From DASPXK01 sp035637315 (GTDB taxonomy: Bacteria > Chloroflexota > UBA6077 > JACCZL01): DNA of 9,324 nucleotides. Made by a program: the position numbers and the translations under genes. This document shows positions 8,501-9,324 of the stretch, one piece after another. The DNA lies in NCBI GenBank assembly GCA_035637315.1, contig DASPXK010000194.1, forward strand, positions 1-9,324, in the 5' to 3' direction. The notes below the pieces were generated by a model. The model was given only the letters and a program-made list of their open reading frames with translations, had not been told where the DNA came from and did no database searches. The stretch's first letter is position 1. Every line of letters starts with the position of its first letter.

Positions 8501-8627
8501 GGGCGTACATTTGCGCGCCGACTGCGCTGAAGGTCTGCCCGGCCAGCAGGGGCGAAAAGAAGAGGAGCGTGACACCCGCGATGACCGCGACACCAGCCGC
8601 CTCGGCAGGCCAGCAACGTCGAGTCAT
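2547..8627 (-). CDS. Giant tandem YfhO-like (GT-C type) membrane protein with five Ig/FN3-like repeats
   Basis: One uninterrupted frame. I prefer the ATG at 8627 (MTRRCWPAEAAGV then TM1; CGGGAG 12 nt upstream), giving 2026 residues. The frame also opens at a TTG at 8687 (20 residues more) that has no ribosome site. Order, numbered from 8627: module 1 membrane part (about 10-430); extracytoplasmic part with YPETPF and PIHP near 470; five repeats of 85-99 residues (636 to about 1096); beta-domain with NDTWFPGWRVFVNG (from about 1103); a TM near 1187-1207; an Arg-rich, probably cytoplasmic linker (1208-1270). Module 2 then repeats the plan: TM near 1273-1293, DTFYPW and PLWNPYSF (N1349), YPETPL and PIDP (near 1742), beta-domain with NESWDTGWTALLDG, last TM, and a basic end VRVKSAR. 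YfhO in Firmicutes is a membrane protein needed to glycosylate lipoteichoic acid from undecaprenyl-phosphate sugar. A similar transfer outside the membrane is inferred here, acceptor unknown. The family is usually a single module of about 800-900 residues, so this is a fusion. Confidence 0.88.
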   Translation of the reverse strand: MTRRCWPAEAAGVAVIAGVTLLFFSPLLAGQTFSAVGAQMYAQFPWAALAPTNVEITAGHGYPQPGDASTLYPFSVFSTRALHAGQLPLWLPLGFGGFPAAELGMHGFLYPPRLLAMLLLDPIRQHDLTLLGHVLIAGLGMYALLRSWGANSVGATLGALVWQLNGQTASWLVEEDVVIAAAWLPLALLSASLAVRRQSPRWALATGAAEGMALLGGSPSYVLAGTLVLGSWYGFSSAAAARRLPNRRWLSPIALPLCSALVAAALSSALWLPALRVLTDPARQPVALAPQAPPAFQWIEIVRGLVAPEARSGPASTELAYRSFAFVGHPALVLAVAGLFRRSAGVVLAAAVGLVGLAGAVVANPLLNRIVPAASLATFDIHASLYLVCFALAILAAFGLTELVQRLGETRRPSFQIFWRAALVAEVWQLVTFGWMVNPLQPADAAWLYPETPFIGRLLDLQADRRVLPIHPVFGGNVAAAFGVRSGPGLESSQTTEVAPLWALLGPLGSRRAEASQAPRPSSLYEELPLALLDKLSIGLLATPPGVTPLDEKGADPIADGRLRLVYRGADGWIYQNPNALPRAFMVPRVVLVSDSSAALRLMGDPNFGPSEAAIVSGPLPAAQAVLLNDIPRVDLLTASPNPVPADATVATISWTTPDGSIGQVWVTQDDGPEALFADGVSGSLATPPLAFGSSYEFRLYSGRERAILLDSATVTREAPDNPAALVEARRVSATPNPVPADSSATTVEWKTPDGSVAQIWVAKDDEPEELFSGGAGGSKVAPWIEPGARYEFRLYAGEEHTTVLDSVTVKREMLSVAPNPISVDSTDTTVSWSTPDGSVGQVWVSQDGRPEELFGQDSSGSQVAPWISPSSRYEFRLYAGTDRAALLDTVTVMQAQPTVEAKPEPAPLSSVHLRATPNPVPVDSSLTTISWSTPDGSVGQVWVSEDGKPETLFAQGADGKQAAPWIGPSSIYEFRLYAGRDRATLLDTIAVMRVAASAAPGLTTPGMKVAPDPLPAGSGPVSVAWSTAAEAVGQVWVSQDGRPEVLFAEGRSGSQAAAWVSAGVTYDFRLYAGRERATLLDDVTVERGRATIRAPITSPPLMARAAWREAGEARAAIVRDDLNEVEIEVDAPKAGLMVLNDTWFPGWRVFVNGTEHQVLRVNYGFRGVILPEGPQRVIFEYRPRAFLLGLAITLVTFVALTVLGASMGARARRGAYVHRRLTPARAQEPPSALPVDAHLMPSKDWIADNGGVPTGAGREGVFLGRTGSRRQFTAALCVLASVAGLFFLPLLRGDTFVDAATRQNTLYPWAVGGITQPPVVHYDLTDTFYPWQVFVNRALRSGEVPLWNPYSFTGQPFFGNGQNGVLYPPRALLSLTVPAERVHDLMLVSHMLIGGITMYLLLASAGLRLPAALFGAVAWMVNSFMLTWMALDHFVVIEAWLPLAVLLLHRAIVHHSWTASLSLGIVLALIYLGGNLLFVAITFATLGGYADYLLVIRWRRLYRSEAGLARGKVLPDILITTVPFLLMGGLIAVQFLPTLDTVRSMGRAALPYDQLISFRLIAWEPLYFFLGLPRWDAQEVTDPYHRLLFLGTATAYLALIGVFVRRHPLVGYARWLGLVVLLVVLGTPVAWLAYVLLPGFNAFKPLGRALFLFNFAVAILAAFGLDFILRLRPLGRPATRQRLAWWGPAVAVVLGLLVVVQMYSFARAVVPHYPDARENLYPETPLLESLGRGEQTRILPIDPFFFGSIPMVYGLESAGGYDSLLPDRITNFWRVVQGVEPERVFREARIYAFQIQFAAESVRLDLLPRLGVTDVLAPPRVYYTGRSHPDEQPDLSFSRASNLSLVYDGPDGRIYHVADPLPRAYLVADCERADGPLAALRRFSDPAFEPRASVVIEAAALDDGAACGMGAPTTPREPVGKASIVSRSLNAETVRLEASRTGWLVVNESWDTGWTALLDGRPASLLPGNYAFRTLQVPAGEHTVELRYQPAGFWRGVSVSALTLGALLAICLAWAARRVRVKSAR
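5340..6722 (-). repeat. Five tandem Ig/FN3-like protein repeats inside YfhO module 1
   Basis: Units, in translation order: 6722-6441, 6440-6186, 6185-5889, 5888-5607, and 5606 to about 5340. Each carries the pattern A-x-PNP-x-P...T-x-SW-x-TPDGS-x-GQVWVS-x-D-x-x-PE-x-LF...GS-x-x-APW...YEFRLYAG...LLD-x-VTV, which reads as a seven-strand beta-sandwich. Units 2-4 keep the pattern best; 3 and 4 share SWSTPDGSVGQVWVS exactly. Unit 1 has PPLAF where others have APWI. Unit 5 has PDP for PNP and TAAEA for TPDGS. Longer Pro/Ala/Glu-rich linkers follow units 3 and 4. DNA identity is also visible: gagacccagacctg recurs in units 3 and 4, with near copies in the others. The array sits between the extracytoplasmic domain and the closing beta-domain of module 1, so it should face outside. 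Similar units are known, from memory, in bacterial glycan-related proteins; carbohydrate or surface binding is inference. Confidence 0.85.
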
Positions 8628-8723
8628 CCTGGCTCGACGCTCCCGGTCCGCCGCCACGGGCGTGATTGTGAGCGCGTTCGGTGTCAAGAAATGGGCAGCG
8701 CGCTCATGCGAGGGCGCGCCTGG

Positions 8724-8751
8724 TCGCCAGTCAGAAGGCTTCGGTTATCAT
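8724..8751 (+). promoter_or_regulatory. Weak candidate promoter toward the epimerase gene
   Basis: TATCAT at 8746-8751 (five of six to the -10 consensus) follows TCGCCA at 8724-8729 (four of six to the -35) with a 16-bp spacer. Transcription from near 8758 would leave a 5' leader of about 145 nt and would run across the opposing candidate start near 8801, so the two promoters would face each other. The match is weak and given only because nothing better is visible on this strand. Confidence 0.2.
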
Positions 8752-8783
8752 GCACGCGCGACATGCAGATCCGAATGCGCGTA

Positions 8784-8805
8784 CGCCTCTCCCCGCGAGG
8801 AGGCG
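8784..8805. repeat. Small GC-rich inverted repeat, REP-like (copy A)
   Basis: CGCCTC (8784-8789) and GAGGCG (8800-8805) form a perfect 6-bp stem around the loop TCCCCGCGAG. The string resembles the common bacterial intergenic pattern of CCTCTCCC followed by a matching GGGAGAGG-type arm. It lies just to the left of the candidate minus-strand -10, so it would fall at the very start of the operon's leader. Confidence 0.45.
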
Positions 8806-8807
8806 CA

Positions 8808-8837
8808 AGTATACCAGAAGGCCAGATCGAGCGCGAA
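8808..8837 (-). promoter_or_regulatory. Candidate extended -10 promoter for the minus-strand operon
   Basis: On the minus strand, TGGTATACT (8816-8808) is an extended -10 (TGn plus TATACT, five of six matches to TATAAT). A weak -35-like TTCGCG (8837-8832) lies 18 bp upstream. A start near 8801 would give a leader of about 175 nt before the ATG at 8627. This is the best promoter-like string in the divergent gap, but in GC-rich bacteria such matches are only suggestive. Confidence 0.35.
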
Positions 8838-8848
8838 GTGCGCGCCAC

Positions 8849-8896
8849 CTCCCCCCGAGGGAGAAGAGCCGCGGGACAAGGCGTCCGGGGTGAGGG
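8849..8896. repeat. Degenerate REP-like element (copy B) reaching the epimerase ribosome site
   Basis: CTCCC (8849-8853) and GGGAG (8859-8863) pair around CCCGA. The following bases end in GGGGTGAGGG (8887-8896). This order, CTCCCC-loop-GGGAG then GGGGTGAGGG, matches from memory a widespread degenerate intergenic repeat of GC-rich bacteria. Its right end holds the GAGGG (8892-8896), 6 nt before the ATG at 8903, that serves as the epimerase Shine-Dalgarno. Confidence 0.45.
8892..8896 (+). promoter_or_regulatory. Shine-Dalgarno of the epimerase gene
   Basis: GAGGG lies 6 nt before the ATG at 8903. It fixes that start, which places the Rossmann glycine motif at residues 12-18 as usual for extended SDR proteins. 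Confidence 0.75.
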
Positions 8897-8902
8897 CAGA
8901 GC

Positions 8903-9324
8903 ATGAAAGTTCAGGGTAAGCGAGCGCTGGTCACCGGCGGCGCCGGGCTCGTCGGCTCCCACATCGTCCACGAGCTGGTGAAGGCTGGGGCGGGCGAGGT
9001 GATCGTGTTCGATAGCCTGGTTCGCGGCAGGCCGGAGCACCTCGAGATGGCGATGAGCAGCGGCAACGTACGGCTGGTCCAGGGCGACCTCCGTGACCAG
9101 GGCCTGGTCCGGGAGACGCTCGAGGGCGTCGACTGCGTCTTTCACCAGGCCGCGATGTGGCTGCGGCAGTGTCAGGAGCGGCCGCGCGAGGGCCTCGAGA
9201 TCAACGTGATGGGGACCTTCAACATCCTCGAGGGCTGCGTCAACGCCGGGGTGCAGAAAGTCATCGCGGCGTCCTCGTCCTCGGTCTACGGCGACGCCCT
9301 CTACCTGCCGACCGACGAGGACCA
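8903..9324 (+). CDS. NAD-dependent sugar-nucleotide epimerase/dehydratase, extended SDR family (5' part)
   Basis: The first 140 residues of an extended short-chain dehydrogenase/reductase; the rest (usually 300-340 in total) lies beyond the right edge. Visible in order: beta1 and the NAD-binding loop TGGAGLVGSH at 11-20 (GxxGxxG), FD at 36-37 with the acidic residue that favours NAD over NADP, GDLRD at 61-65 (adenine pocket), HQAAMW at 81-86 (the HxAA motif), INVMGTFNILEGC at 100-112, and SSSSVYGD at 124-131 with the catalytic Ser region. The YxxxK pair should follow outside the window. Such enzymes interconvert or dehydrate nucleotide-activated sugars in the cytoplasm; UDP-glucose 4-epimerases are the best-known relatives, but the substrate cannot be told. 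It is transcribed away from the YfhO operon across a 275-bp gap, and nucleotide-sugar supply would fit that neighbour. Confidence 0.93.
   Translation, partial: MKVQGKRALVTGGAGLVGSHIVHELVKAGAGEVIVFDSLVRGRPEHLEMAMSSGNVRLVQGDLRDQGLVRETLEGVDCVFHQAAMWLRQCQERPREGLEINVMGTFNILEGCVNAGVQKVIAASSSSVYGDALYLPTDED

Noticed and set aside
8682..8687. TTGACA on the minus strand as a -35 box, or TTG as the giant gene start
   Set aside because: No -10 lies 16-18 bp downstream and it would be inside the upstream extension of the gene. As a start, TTG has no ribosome site, whereas the ATG at 8627 gives a normal membrane-protein N-terminus. The TTG start cannot be fully excluded.
7641..8906. Plus-strand open frame of 421 codons antisense to the giant gene
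   Set aside because: Its product is Arg/Gln/Gly-rich low-complexity sequence without any family motif. It mirrors the third-position GC bias of the minus-strand YfhO gene, which has clear domains and paralogous halves.

Overview
The window is GC-rich DNA from one bacterium, packed with protein-coding genes. The flavour suggests an uncultivated Chloroflexota or Thermomicrobia-type organism. That guess rests on recalled family resemblance: BNR units reading SPxFxxDRT, YfhO-like giants, and 'PNPVPAD..SW.TPDGS.GQVWVS' repeat units. No marker gene is present, so taxonomy is inference.

Layout, right to left on the minus strand: a probable three-gene operon. (1) A giant membrane protein of about 2026 residues (2547..8627). 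It is two complete YfhO-like (GT-C type) membrane modules fused head to tail, with five tandem immunoglobulin/FN3-like repeats inserted in the extracytoplasmic part of the first module. (2) After a 45-nt gap filled by a strong inverted repeat, a 347-residue flippase-like/lysylphosphatidylglycerol-synthase-type membrane protein (1458..2501). (3) After another 23 nt, a BNR/Asp-box repeat protein running off the left edge (1..1434, at least 478 residues). It has ten units of about 45 residues and no signal peptide.

On the right, a 275-bp divergent intergenic region (8628..8902) holds a candidate extended -10 promoter for the minus-strand operon and two small GC-rich, REP-like inverted repeats. 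The second repeat runs into the ribosome binding site of a plus-strand gene. That gene (8903 to the right edge, 5' part only) is an NAD-dependent sugar-nucleotide epimerase/dehydratase of the extended SDR family.

Together the genes look like part of a surface-glycan locus: a sugar-nucleotide SDR, a lipid-linked-sugar-using YfhO-type transferase, and a polytopic flippase-like protein. The BNR propeller's role is unknown. The most unusual object is the tandem YfhO fusion. Its first half appears to have lost several polar residues that the second half keeps, and it carries the five-repeat array. It could therefore be a binding or scaffold half joined to a catalytic half.
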